DNA from: Alcanivorax borkumensis SK2
Lineage (GTDB): Bacteria; Pseudomonadota; Gammaproteobacteria; Pseudomonadales; Alcanivoracaceae
Length of the DNA stretch: 64,000 nucleotides
Assembly (NCBI RefSeq): GCF_000009365.1
Contig: NC_008260.1
Coordinates: 2,081,501 to 2,145,500 of the forward strand
Direction: 5' to 3'
A program made the position numbers and the translations under genes. Shown here one piece after another: positions 1-9,362 of the stretch. The first letter of the stretch is position 1. Each line of letters starts with the position of its first letter. The notes under the pieces were generated by a model, which was given only the letters and a program-made list of their open reading frames with translations, had not been told where the DNA came from and ran no database searches.

Positions 1-2530
1 TATTCATCGCCATGCGAGCCTGAAAATCGCTAATCAGCAAGGTACTAAGGCTATCCAGCGCCAGCTTCACCGCCTGATTCGACTCCGCCATGCTTTGTAC
101 GCTGGACGAATCAGGAATGATCAACGACAGCGGCCCCTCGTTGGCCAGCCGCCCCTGCTCGATAACCATAAAATCCTCACCCAGTTGCAGCGGAACATAT
201 CCCCCTACTCGCCCGGCCAGCAACACTGGCGACGGGTTCTGCAGCGCCGCGACCTGGGCTAGATCAATGCGACTGATCACTACCGGCTGAGGCCGAGCGG
301 AGGGCCAGTCCAGCGACGGAGAGCGCAAATAACCACCGAGCAGATTCGCGCGAAGATCGGTAACATTCCACTGTGACAGGTCACTCTTCACGGTTAACGC
401 CAGGTCGGTCATTGGCGTACCGATATCCAGAGTGTGCACCGTCACCGGCCCCGTGCTGCTGATCTGAATATCACCGTCATGGTATTCACCATGGATCTCA
501 GCGGCAGCACCACGAGCGGTGACGCTGCCCCAGTCTAAGTCTGTCTCGGTGAGAGTAATATCGCCGCTGGCTTTCAGCGTTTTCCCCCATTGCCAATGAC
601 CACGCCCTTCCAGCTGCCCTTGCCGTGGCGTGACGTCCAAGCCGACGCCCATGGCAGGGGTCAGCGCGCTACGCAGCGCCATCGCCCCTTTCGCCCCCCC
701 GTTACCATCAAGCGTGGCGTTGGCCCACAGGTCACTTTGCCACTCGCTAACCGTTAACCGGCTCTGAATCTGGTCGCCTTCCACCGTCGCGGTTCCCGAT
801 ATCGGCGGCAAACGCCAGCGTGCCGCCAGCAAGCCCTCACTGTGGATGGCCAGGTCGCCGCTGATGCCCTGTTCATTGATCCGCAACGGCCCCGTTGCAC
901 TCAACGATAAAGGCCGGATCAAGACCTGCCCGATCAAACCTTCAGAGATTGATGCCTGGCTCCCCGCCGCCACGCTGACAGTGCCATCCACCAGCGACCA
1001 AGGCGCCTTGACCGCCACCTGCCCACCCTGTTCAAACTGCGGCAAGACGGTGTTTGCCTGCAAGGTGCCGGCCCAACCGGCACCAGACTGGGCAAACGCC
1101 AGGTTACCCTCTAGCGGGTAACCGGACAGACTACCAGCCACGCTAGCCTCGGCACCGTATGGTGCCTGTTGCAAGGTATCCACGGGCAACCGAAAGGTCA
1201 GCTGGTCACTCCCTTGTCGTGCGCTCAGCGTGAGTGGAACCCCCTCCAGGCCGTGGCTACCGACCACGCCTTGCCAGGCCCCTTGCCACTGGTATCCCTG
1301 CCATTGGCCATGCAAGGCCACATCGCCAGCCCACTGCCACTCTATCGCTGCCAGCGCATCGTCGTCTGCCAGTGCCCACTGAACCTCACTGGCACCGGTG
1401 GTTACTTTCAATCCTTGGTAGCCCAACGCCAACGGCAACGCTGTGAACCCAGAACGAGCCATGGGTATCTGCAAGGGCTCCTGCCACTGGGCAGTGACTG
1501 CTTGCGGCAAAGTCAGGGAGGCGGGCTCAAGCACCAGCAGCCGATCCTGCCAGTAAAATGCCACTTCTCCCTCCAGGCTTTCGCCCTGCAATCGCAGCGT
1601 TCCCCGCCCCTGTTCAATCGCCTGAGGGGAGTCTGCGGCAGCTTTTGGTTCACAGTTTTCGGGCGGCGCGCAGTGAGTGGCTGCCTGCAACGTCACGGTG
1701 CCAAGCGGGCCGGCCAACGCCAGCGCCACTTTTGCCCGAGCTAATGCCACGCCATTGCCGGAAACACTAAGAGGCTCTGCTGCCGTCAGCTGCCAGTCAC
1801 TATTCAGCGCTAACGGCTGGGACAGGTCCGCCTCCAACTGCCACTGGGCACCTTGAAACTGAGCCTGCGCCAACAGGTCCGCCCGTTGTGCTTGCGACAC
1901 TGGCCCGGCCGAATCAAGATCCAGCTGTATTTCCCCAGCGGATTCGCCCTGCCAAGCCCCTTGGCCACGCCATTGCCAGTGGCCCTGCCAGTCCGGTAAT
2001 ACTGCGTTTAACGCTCCCTCACCGCTGGCCTCCCAAGCCCCGCTGGCTCGCTGATACTGCGCCTGTAGCGCCACGTGCGGGGCGGAGGCTTGCAGCTGCC
2101 AATGCTGCGCCTGCTGGTGGAGTGTCAGCATCATTACCGGAAGGGGATAGTCAATAACGCCGGCCAAATCCAGTTCGACAACGTCTAGATGGAAAGGGGG
2201 CGCCCAGGGAAGCCCGTCAGCAAAGGGGCTAGCCGACGTCTGCGCAGAATCACTTTTCGCACAGTGATATAACGCTAGCGTCTGCTGCGTCACGTTCAGC
2301 GGCCAAACACTCTCAATGCTCAGGTCGGTACCTTGTGCGGCCACACAGTCGTCGCGCACAACACGCCACTGGCCCAGCGTCAGGCCGTGCTGCCACCCCG
2401 GCTCACTGACGCGTATTCCTGCGCTATAGGCCCAGCCTACCGCCACCAGAATCAGCAGCAATACGATAACCAGCAATAACAACAAGCCAGCGCCTAGTGG
2501 GCGAAGCATGCGTGAGGAGAGTCGAACCAT
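1..2530 (-). CDS. ydbH: YdbH-like AsmA-family envelope protein (3' end outside the window)
   Basis: The minus-strand frame is open from an ATG at 2530 to the window edge (about 843 codons), so the C-terminus is missing. The N-terminus has a short basic stretch and then one long hydrophobic segment (roughly residues 12-35, rich in Leu, Val and Ile), which is an inner-membrane anchor. The rest is a long polar, Trp/Gln-rich region of alternating beta-strand character with no catalytic motif. YdbH proteins belong to the AsmA-like/bridge-type family thought to carry phospholipids between the inner and outer membranes, redundantly with TamB and YhdP. In enterobacteria ydbH is followed by ynbE and ydbL; the matching position here lies outside the window. 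The assignment rests on architecture, size and the visible C-terminal part (SLSTLLISDFQARM). It could be another AsmA-like protein. Confidence 0.7.
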   Translation of the reverse strand, partial: MVRLSSRMLRPLGAGLLLLLVIVLLLILVAVGWAYSAGIRVSEPGWQHGLTLGQWRVVRDDCVAAQGTDLSIESVWPLNVTQQTLALYHCAKSDSAQTSASPFADGLPWAPPFHLDVVELDLAGVIDYPLPVMMLTLHQQAQHWQLQASAPHVALQAQYQRASGAWEASGEGALNAVLPDWQGHWQWRGQGAWQGESAGEIQLDLDSAGPVSQAQRADLLAQAQFQGAQWQLEADLSQPLALNSDWQLTAAEPLSVSGNGVALARAKVALALAGPLGTVTLQAATHCAPPENCEPKAAADSPQAIEQGRGTLRLQGESLEGEVAFYWQDRLLVLEPASLTLPQAVTAQWQEPLQIPMARSGFTALPLALGYQGLKVTTGASEVQWALADDDALAAIEWQWAGDVALHGQWQGYQWQGAWQGVVGSHGLEGVPLTLSARQGSDQLTFRLPVDTLQQAPYGAEASVAGSLSGYPLEGNLAFAQSGAGWAGTLQANTVLPQFEQGGQVAVKAPWSLVDGTVSVAAGSQASISEGLIGQVLIRPLSLSATGPLRINEQGISGDLAIHSEGLLAARWRLPPISGTATVEGDQIQSRLTVSEWQSDLWANATLDGNGGAKGAMALRSALTPAMGVGLDVTPRQGQLEGRGHWQWGKTLKASGDITLTETDLDWGSVTARGAAAEIHGEYHDGDIQISSTGPVTVHTLDIGTPMTDLALTVKSDLSQWNVTDLRANLLGGYLRSPSLDWPSARPQPVVISRIDLAQVAALQNPSPVLLAGRVGGYVPLQLGEDFMVIEQGRLANEGPLSLIIPDSSSVQSMAESNQAVKLALDSLSTLLISDFQARMAMN

Positions 2531-2915
2531 AATGGTTAGAGGGCCGCCAGCGTAATTGGTTCGATGGTGGCGCTTTCCTGCCGATTTACAAACTTGAATG
2601 CAATGTAACTCAACAGCATCGCCTGCAGGCTGTTGGCAATCACCTCGCCGCCAAGGGTTGTGCGCTTAGCCCCAATACTATTAGCAGCATCAATGTGCCT
2701 TGTAACCGGGAGTGATAAAGACGCCTTCACCCTTTTCAGGCAAATCGGGAAAATCGAAATAGCGCAGAAAGCCCACGATATTTTCAAAAACACGCATTAA
2801 GAATGGCTTGGCAATGTTAATAGCCCGCAGGGCCCAGCCCCAAGCAACCGGCAATACTCCCCCGCTCAGCTGGTTTATACTGCCGTTTCATTCAATACAA
2901 ACGATACGGCGCCCC
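2531..2915. other. Intergenic region with short overlapping minus-strand frames
   Basis: This 385-base gap between ydbH and the divergent GTPase gene holds no clear gene. Two minus-strand frames overlap in it. One starts at an ATG at 2797, ends at 2690 (35 codons) and encodes a protein-like tail (FLRYFDFPDLPEKGEGVF). It stays open upstream to about 2890 without a good start codon. The other starts at a GTG at 2793 and ends at 2536 (85 codons), with a plausible C-terminal half. They may be a frameshifted small gene or chance frames. Promoters for ydbH and the GTPase must also lie here, but I see no convincing -35/-10 pair. Confidence 0.35.
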
Positions 2916-3863
2916 ATGAGCATCAACTGGTTCCCCGGCCACATGAACAAGGCCATCCGCGAAATTCGCGACATTCTCCCCAAGGTGGACCTGGTCATCG
3001 AAGTGGTAGACGCCCGCTTACCCTATAGCAGTGCCAACCCGGTAATCGAACAATTTCGCGCCGACAAGCCCTGCCTGAAACTGCTCAGTAAAAGCGACCT
3101 GGCCGATCCCGCCATTACTCAACAATGGCTGGCTCATCTTGAACAAGATCCAACCGTCCGCGCCCTGGCCATCACCACCGAAAAGCCGGAACAGATCCGC
3201 AAGCTGCTAGACACCGCCCTGAAAATGGCTGGTAAACGCGAAGACCGGGCCACCAGCGTCACCGCCCTGATCACCGGCATTCCCAACGTGGGCAAATCCA
3301 CCCTGATCAACAATCTGGCCAGCCGTATCATTGCCAAGGCAGGTAACGAGCCCGCCGTCACCCAGCGCCAACAGCGCATCGACCTGCGCAACGGCCTTAT
3401 CCTGATCGACTCCCCCGGCATCCTTTGGCCTAAAATTGAAAACCCGGACAGCGGCTACCGCCTGGCCCTCTCCGGCGCCATCAAAGCCACCGCCATGCAA
3501 GAAGACGACGTAGCCTTGTTTGCCGCCGAGTATTTCATGCAAGCCTATCCAGAATTAATGAAGGAGCGCTTCAAACTCGACACGCTGCCCGATGAAGGCG
3601 TGCCGTTTCTGGAAACCATCGGCAAGCAACGCGGCTGTATCGGCAAAGGCGGCCACGTGGACTTCGACCGCACCGCCGCCCTGCTCATCAACGAATACCG
3701 CAGCGGCAAACTCGGCCCCATCACCCTGGAAACCCCGGCCATGGCCGAGAAAGAGCATGTGAAAGTGGCAGAGATACGCAGGCTAAAAGAAGAGGAAAAA
3801 GAGGCGAAGAAGAAAGCCAGGAAGGCGGCGTATAAGGCGAAGGGCAGCACCGGAAGTAACTAA
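2916..3863 (+). CDS. ylqF: YlqF/RbgA-type circularly permuted ribosome-assembly GTPase
   Basis: The protein has 315 residues. The GTPase motifs are in permuted order: the G4-like SKSD (residues about 58-61) comes before G1, GIPNVGKST (121-129), and G3, DSPG (165-168). That order defines the YlqF/YjeQ/YawG group. The opening MSINWFPGHMNKA is the usual YlqF N-terminus, so the ATG at 2916 is chosen over an in-frame start 36 codons upstream that would add an unrelated segment. The C-terminus is a strongly basic Lys/Glu helix, likely an RNA contact. In Bacillus, RbgA matures the 50S subunit; the gammaproteobacterial homologues are assumed to act on the large subunit too. It stands alone, divergent from ydbH. 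Confidence 0.9.
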   Translation: MSINWFPGHMNKAIREIRDILPKVDLVIEVVDARLPYSSANPVIEQFRADKPCLKLLSKSDLADPAITQQWLAHLEQDPTVRALAITTEKPEQIRKLLDTALKMAGKREDRATSVTALITGIPNVGKSTLINNLASRIIAKAGNEPAVTQRQQRIDLRNGLILIDSPGILWPKIENPDSGYRLALSGAIKATAMQEDDVALFAAEYFMQAYPELMKERFKLDTLPDEGVPFLETIGKQRGCIGKGGHVDFDRTAALLINEYRSGKLGPITLETPAMAEKEHVKVAEIRRLKEEEKEAKKKARKAAYKAKGSTGSN

Positions 3864-3908
3864 ATTACCTGCCTATCTTCGCCTCCCACCAGCAAAACCA
3901 GCCCCTTC

Positions 3909-4079
3909 ATGGGCCTGATCATTAAGCAGTTCGTGTTCAGCAAGGCGCCGAGCCCTGTGTCAATCAACGAACTCAACACCCGCGTGCTGGTTATCCAGCT
4001 GTGCGCTGATGCCGCCGGAATAAACGTTCCAGACCAGATTTCTCAGGCGCTGTCTCTAATCAGGTCTGTCTCAGTTTAG
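3909..4079 (+). other. Possible 56-codon small ORF overlapping the helicase 3' end
   Basis: An ATG-started frame encodes 56 residues with protein-like composition (INELNTRVLVIQLCADAAGI) and ends at TAG 4077-4079. It overlaps the 3' end of the convergent helicase gene by 20 bases. I do not recognise it and see no good ribosome-binding site. It may be the remnant of a gene cut off at the border of the defence island, or chance. Confidence 0.2.
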
Positions 4080-7000
4080 GTGGAGTGGACAGCTTCACCC
4101 CCCCGCCCCGCGCGGCAGAAAGCTGTTCACGCAATGCAGCATCTACCTCTTCCAAAGCCTTGTGCTTATTCGTCCACCAATCCGTGGACCATACCCTGAA
4201 CAGGGTCCAACCCAGTCCTTCCAATACCCCTTGACGGATCTTATCGCGCTCACGGGCATAGGCGGAGCTGTGGTACATGGCGCCATCGCACTCGATACCG
4301 GCCAGGTATATACCTGGTTTGTCCGGGTGAACAATACCCATGTCGATGCGGTAGGCAGAAACGCCGATCTGGGGATGCACTGTCCAGCCTTTTTCCTGCA
4401 GCCCTCTGGCCACGGCCACTTCGAAGGGGGACTCGAAGTCGCCCATGGAGCCGTGTACCGCCGCACCCAAGGCAGAGGCGCCACGTTCGGCGTATTCCAG
4501 GAAGTGCTTGAGATCCGCCACGGCGCGGGCCTGCGTGCGCGCCAGATCGATGCGCTCTGGCGGCATGGTGGAGAACACCATCATTTCGGAGCGCGCTCGT
4601 GTCATGGCCACGTTTAAGCGACGCTCGCCGCCAGTCCGGTTAAGTGGGCCGAAATTCATGGTGACGTGACCGGCCTCATCCGGGCCATAGGTGATGCTGA
4701 ACAGGATCACGTCCCGCTCATCCCCTTGCACGGTTTCCAGGTTCTTCACGAACACCGGCTCCAGTTCGTCCTCGGAGAAGGCCCATTCGATGCCCGGATC
4801 TTCCGCCCTGGCTTTATCCAGCAGATCCTCAATCAGACTTTGCTGTTCAGTATTGAACGTCACCACCCCAATGGAGAGATTGCGAACGGCAGGATCATCC
4901 GACGTCAGGCGCCGTACAATCTCCGCCACAATGGCCTTGGCCTCCCCCTGATTATGGCGGGCCTTGCCTCGGGCATAGAAGCCCTCCGGCTTCACCAGTG
5001 ACACCCCCTTGTCGGGATGCACTGGCGCCGGGAAGGTGATCAGGGAGCTGTCATAGTAGCGGCTGTTGGAGAAGGCAATCAGGCTTTCCCGGCGTGAACG
5101 GTAATGCAGGTTCAGCACGCGCTGAGGAATGCTCGCGCCGATCAGTTCATCCAGGATGCTTTCCAGATCCCCCTCCCCGTCTATGTCACCATCTGGATCA
5201 TCATCAGAACGGCCAAAGAAATTGGAGGGCGGCATCTGCTTCGGGTCACCGGCCACAATCACTTGCTTACCACGGGCCAGTGAGCCCACCGCATCCCACA
5301 CGGTGATCTGAGAGGCTTCATCGAAAATCACCACATCGAACTGTGCCTGCCCGGCAGACAGGAACTGGGCAATCGACAGAGGCGACATCATCAAGCAGGG
5401 AGCCAACGTCGTAATTACATCCGGGATGGTCTCCATCATTTCCCGAACGGGTTTATGTCGCATTTTCTTTTGAAGCTCATGGGCCAGCACACCCCAAGAC
5501 GACTTCTTCTTTGTGGTCTCCTGGTCCGGAATTTCCCCTGCCAGATTCGCGGCAATATACTTCGCCGTCAGATCACTGAACCGGGTATCCAGCTCCCGGA
5601 AATTCTCAATCGCCGCTTCATGCTCTGGAGAAGAGAAGGTACGCAGCACCTCATCCTCACCAATCACCGCCGACGACCACCAACTGCAATAGGCCGCCTC
5701 GAAGACCTCTTCCACCTGGTCCGCAGGCACCGTGCCATTTTCAAGGGCGTCCACCAGCGGGCCAAGCTGGAAATCCAGTGCCTCGGAACGACGTCGCACC
5801 CAAGCGCACCAGTCTCGCAAGGCAATATGATTATCGACAATTTCCTGACATTGCGCACCAAGTGACTCAAGGGCCGGCACATCGCCAGAAAGCCGAGCCT
5901 CCAACGAAGCACCAATCAATGCCTCGAACTTTTCCTTATGGGTATTAAAGGACTCGAAAGACGCTCTGAAATCATTGATTGCACGCCCCACGGGGGCCTC
6001 TGGAGCCAACAGGTCGTTCGCGTCATAAAGCAAGGTTCGAATCTTGCCGCGCAGGGCCACCAGAGACTCCGCGTCATCCGCCAGCTTGCCAACAGCGACA
6101 CGAGCCCGTGAACCGAGCTCTTTCAAGGCAGTCATGGCAACAGGGTCTGAGTTATAAGAGTCCCATTCCCGCAGGCCTTTCAGCACGCCATCGAGACGGT
6201 CGATCTGGCCACCGGTTTCCCGCAATTGTTGCAGCACCGGGATATCATTGGTGGGGTCCGGATCACCCTGCGCTCCGCCTTCGCGCATTTGCTTCACAAC
6301 CTTACGCTTGGCAAACCAGCTCTTGGGCCACCAGGTATCATTAGCCTCCGCCCAGGCTTGCCCCAGTACCCCCGCGTCCAGCTTTTGCCAAGCTAACGCC
6401 TCATAGGTACAGCTCAGTTTCGCTTGCGTCTCGATATAGGTCTTCAGCTGCGTGACGGCTTCTTCGAGCGCATCCAGCCGATCCGTTGCATCTGGCTCCA
6501 GCGCAAAAGAAGCCTGCTGGCGGTAGGCGTCCAACAATACTTGCCCGCACTCTGCCATGGCGGCCAGCTTGGGCAAGCCCACCACACCAAGGCTGATGCC
6601 CAGCGCCTTCTCAAGTAAGGTCAGTTTCTCGGTCAACTGTGCGCCACCCGTTTTCAGGCTGCGAGCAGCAGCCACTACTTCTTCTTCCCACTGTGGCCGC
6701 CAGTCAAAGTTGCTGATCACACCAAGAGGATGATCGACCAAGTTGCCAACCGCCTTAGCCTGCACTGCGAGCAACTCGGCCATTTCACGCAGCTTCTGCA
6801 GTTGCACTTCATCGTGATAGGCTGCATTGGGCCAGCTCAGCTTCACCTTGGCGGCCAAATCAGCATCACGCACCTTCACCCCAATGGCATAGTGCGCCGT
6901 CAGGCCATTGCGGTGCCGTTGATGTAAGGCATTCACCACCCTGTTCAAGCGGTCGCGCAATGCCTTAAGGCGCTCTGCCTCAGCCTTCCAGTCACGGATC

Positions 7001-9318
7001 GTGGATTGGGAGGCGCTATTCCAGGAGGTGCGTAGCTGATCCAGCACGTCAGCCTTCCGGGCTTTGTTCGAGTGCAACTCAAGACAGAACTGGCCCAGAC
7101 CAATATCCTTGAGACGCCGGTGCACCACCTCCAGAGCGGCGGTCTTCTCGGAGACAAACAGCACCTTCTTGCCCTTGCCCAGCATGTGCGCAATCAGGTT
7201 GCCGATGGTCTGGCTCTTACCGGTGCCTGGTGGGCCGATGATGACAAAGTCTTTGCCGCGATCCGCCGTGGCAATAGCAGCCATCTGAGAAGAGTCTGCT
7301 GCTAGCGGGGTCAGTAGGTCTGCCGGGGTGTATTCGAGATCAATTTCTTTGGGGTCAACAAACCGGATATCACTTTCGTACGCCTCGCGGGGCGTATCCA
7401 GCAGGTGCCGCACCACCGGGCTTTCTTTCAGCGCCTCGGAGCGATCCACCAGGTCTTTCCACATCAGGTACTTGGCGAAGGAGAAGTGGCCCAGCACGGT
7501 TTCCTCCACCACTTCAAAGCCCGGCACATCCTTGATGGCATGGCGTACCCGATTCCAGATGCCCGCCACATCAACACCGCTTTCATCCTCAGGCAGAGCC
7601 CCGCTGAGGCCGCGAATCTCGATACCGAAATCTTTCTTCAGTAACTCCAGTAAAGTGGTGTTGAAACGGGGCTCATCATCATTGGCCACCATCTTCACGC
7701 CACTGCGCACGGACTTACGCTCCAGAGAGACCGGCAACAGAATCAGCGGCGCTCGGTAGCGGCGGTCCCCTTTGTCCTGCGGCTTCCATAGCAGAAAGCC
7801 CACGGCCAGAAACAAGGTATTGGACCCGCCTTCCTTCAGCGACGTCTGCGCCTTGCGGTAAATCTCCACCGCCCGCTTATCCAAATCATCCTGAGTCAGG
7901 TCTACCAACACCTGCTTCTTGGTCAGCGCATCGCGGGCATAAACCTCTTTCAGGTCATCCCCGGTACGTTGTCGATGGATATCCGAATCCTGATCCTGAG
8001 CCTTCAACTGGGGAAAGGGAGCAACAGAAATTCTAGCCCCAGTAGCCAGAACGTCCTCAAGCTCACCCGGGTCATGACATACTAACGTCAAACTACTTTT
8101 GCTGGGCTTCTGATTCAGCAGCGGATTACGCGCAGACAGATCCAGCAGCTTGCGCTGCCAACGCTCAAGGCGACCGCCCGGCGTATCCTCCGGTACATCG
8201 CCTTCCATATGTACTGGCGACTTCCCTAGGTCATCTGGCGGAGACTCAATCCAGAGCTCAACATCCTCTTCATCATCAATGGTTTCCTCTTTCCGCGCGA
8301 TCTGCGACTTTAGGCTAATGGGATTAATACGATGCGCTCGTGCCCGGCGAATATCGATGGCTGCGACAAACTCGCCATCCTTGTCCAGCGACACTTGCTT
8401 ACTACCCTCCTGCACCGCCTTGGAGAAAGGTGGTGCAGGGTGATTGGTCATCAACGTGGTTTCAATCAGGATCAATTCTTTCAGGGGAATCCGCTGACGC
8501 AGCGTCTCGGCTTCATCAACCACAACACTGGAGAGATCTTCCTTGTCCAGCCATACCCCAACCAACGCATGCCCCTGGGTAAGAATCACCAGCGGGTTCA
8601 GCTGCGCCTGCTCCAGTGCTGCCGCAAACAGCAAGGTAGTATCCAGGCAGGTAGCCACCTTGGCGCTTTCAACCTGGTTGGGCAGGCGGATTTTCTGGCC
8701 ATTACTCTCGAAACTGGCTGGCGGCAGCGCATAGCCGATCTGCATTTTCACAATGGCGGAATAAATGGCCTGCGCCATCAGCCACACCTGCTCACGGCTG
8801 CCGGAATCGTAGCCGTTGATGTTGCCCGACTTACCCGCCTTGCGAAGAATCTGGCTGGCCTGGCCCAACAACCGATCCACTGCCGGGTCGTTCGGGGTGC
8901 AGAACGCTGCCAACAATTCAGGGATGTAGGTCGCCCCACCCCACTCATTACACGCCAGCAACTCCACCGAAATCATCGTCTCGGCAAGGCACTGCTCAGC
9001 CTGAGTGACACGAACTGTCACCCTGCCGCGCATGGATTCCGTCAGCCCCAGCAGGAAACCGCCATCCAGCTCCAAGTCACGGTCTTTCATGGCCAGCAAA
9101 CCACCCGCCGCCAACCGGTCCACCGTCCAGGTCTTCGACTTCACAAACGCCGGTGAGGCTTCTAATGTCACCGCCAGGTCTGACAGATCCTGCTCTTCAT
9201 CCAGATTCTCGATCTGCAATTCCCGCAGCACCGCAAATGCGCTCTGGTGACAGGCGAAGTTGATCTTTTCCACCAGGGTGGTGCGGATTTTTATTTTTGA
9301 CGTATCCCCGTCAGACAT
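4060..9318 (-). CDS. Large DUF4011-type SF1 helicase with C-terminal Vsr/DUF559-like nuclease
   Basis: The protein has about 1,752 residues. In order it contains a roughly 390-residue N-terminal region; a DUF4011 signature (LLDLSARNPLLN, near residue 395); an SF1 helicase core with Walker A GPPGTGKSQ (near 690), Walker B IFDEASQ (near 1,335) and late helicase motifs (VQGDERDVILFS, NVAMTRA); and a C-terminal PD-(D/E)XK-type segment with RIDMG and GIECDG (near 1,670-1,690) then RVWSTDWW. Such helicase-nuclease giants are common in defence islands and resemble the HEPN-helicase-endonuclease (Hhe) type; that link is an inference. The ATG at 9318 is preferred over the GTG at 9333 because GTGAGGG sits correctly before it. 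It is the last gene of the hsd operon, 44 bases after the broken fic gene. Confidence 0.8.
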   Translation of the reverse strand: MSDGDTSKIKIRTTLVEKINFACHQSAFAVLRELQIENLDEEQDLSDLAVTLEASPAFVKSKTWTVDRLAAGGLLAMKDRDLELDGGFLLGLTESMRGRVTVRVTQAEQCLAETMISVELLACNEWGGATYIPELLAAFCTPNDPAVDRLLGQASQILRKAGKSGNINGYDSGSREQVWLMAQAIYSAIVKMQIGYALPPASFESNGQKIRLPNQVESAKVATCLDTTLLFAAALEQAQLNPLVILTQGHALVGVWLDKEDLSSVVVDEAETLRQRIPLKELILIETTLMTNHPAPPFSKAVQEGSKQVSLDKDGEFVAAIDIRRARAHRINPISLKSQIARKEETIDDEEDVELWIESPPDDLGKSPVHMEGDVPEDTPGGRLERWQRKLLDLSARNPLLNQKPSKSSLTLVCHDPGELEDVLATGARISVAPFPQLKAQDQDSDIHRQRTGDDLKEVYARDALTKKQVLVDLTQDDLDKRAVEIYRKAQTSLKEGGSNTLFLAVGFLLWKPQDKGDRRYRAPLILLPVSLERKSVRSGVKMVANDDEPRFNTTLLELLKKDFGIEIRGLSGALPEDESGVDVAGIWNRVRHAIKDVPGFEVVEETVLGHFSFAKYLMWKDLVDRSEALKESPVVRHLLDTPREAYESDIRFVDPKEIDLEYTPADLLTPLAADSSQMAAIATADRGKDFVIIGPPGTGKSQTIGNLIAHMLGKGKKVLFVSEKTAALEVVHRRLKDIGLGQFCLELHSNKARKADVLDQLRTSWNSASQSTIRDWKAEAERLKALRDRLNRVVNALHQRHRNGLTAHYAIGVKVRDADLAAKVKLSWPNAAYHDEVQLQKLREMAELLAVQAKAVGNLVDHPLGVISNFDWRPQWEEEVVAAARSLKTGGAQLTEKLTLLEKALGISLGVVGLPKLAAMAECGQVLLDAYRQQASFALEPDATDRLDALEEAVTQLKTYIETQAKLSCTYEALAWQKLDAGVLGQAWAEANDTWWPKSWFAKRKVVKQMREGGAQGDPDPTNDIPVLQQLRETGGQIDRLDGVLKGLREWDSYNSDPVAMTALKELGSRARVAVGKLADDAESLVALRGKIRTLLYDANDLLAPEAPVGRAINDFRASFESFNTHKEKFEALIGASLEARLSGDVPALESLGAQCQEIVDNHIALRDWCAWVRRRSEALDFQLGPLVDALENGTVPADQVEEVFEAAYCSWWSSAVIGEDEVLRTFSSPEHEAAIENFRELDTRFSDLTAKYIAANLAGEIPDQETTKKKSSWGVLAHELQKKMRHKPVREMMETIPDVITTLAPCLMMSPLSIAQFLSAGQAQFDVVIFDEASQITVWDAVGSLARGKQVIVAGDPKQMPPSNFFGRSDDDPDGDIDGEGDLESILDELIGASIPQRVLNLHYRSRRESLIAFSNSRYYDSSLITFPAPVHPDKGVSLVKPEGFYARGKARHNQGEAKAIVAEIVRRLTSDDPAVRNLSIGVVTFNTEQQSLIEDLLDKARAEDPGIEWAFSEDELEPVFVKNLETVQGDERDVILFSITYGPDEAGHVTMNFGPLNRTGGERRLNVAMTRARSEMMVFSTMPPERIDLARTQARAVADLKHFLEYAERGASALGAAVHGSMGDFESPFEVAVARGLQEKGWTVHPQIGVSAYRIDMGIVHPDKPGIYLAGIECDGAMYHSSAYARERDKIRQGVLEGLGWTLFRVWSTDWWTNKHKALEEVDAALREQLSAARGGGVKLSTPPKLRQT

Positions 9319-9362
9319 AGCCTTATCCCTCACAGTAGATTGGCCGCTAACGGCCTTATCCT

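Noticed and set aside
1169..1744. 191-codon plus-strand frame inside ydbH
   Set aside because: Shadow of the long minus-strand gene: low-complexity Gln/Pro/Leu composition, no start signal, no family features.
3864..4080. Possible att repeat of tRNA-Pro at the far island border
   Set aside because: No stretch matching the tRNA 3' end (GGTTCGAATCCTCC) was found there, and no integrase gene is present.
8332..9156. 274-codon plus-strand frame opposite the helicase
   Set aside because: Antisense shadow rich in His, Gln and Arg with no recognisable motif.
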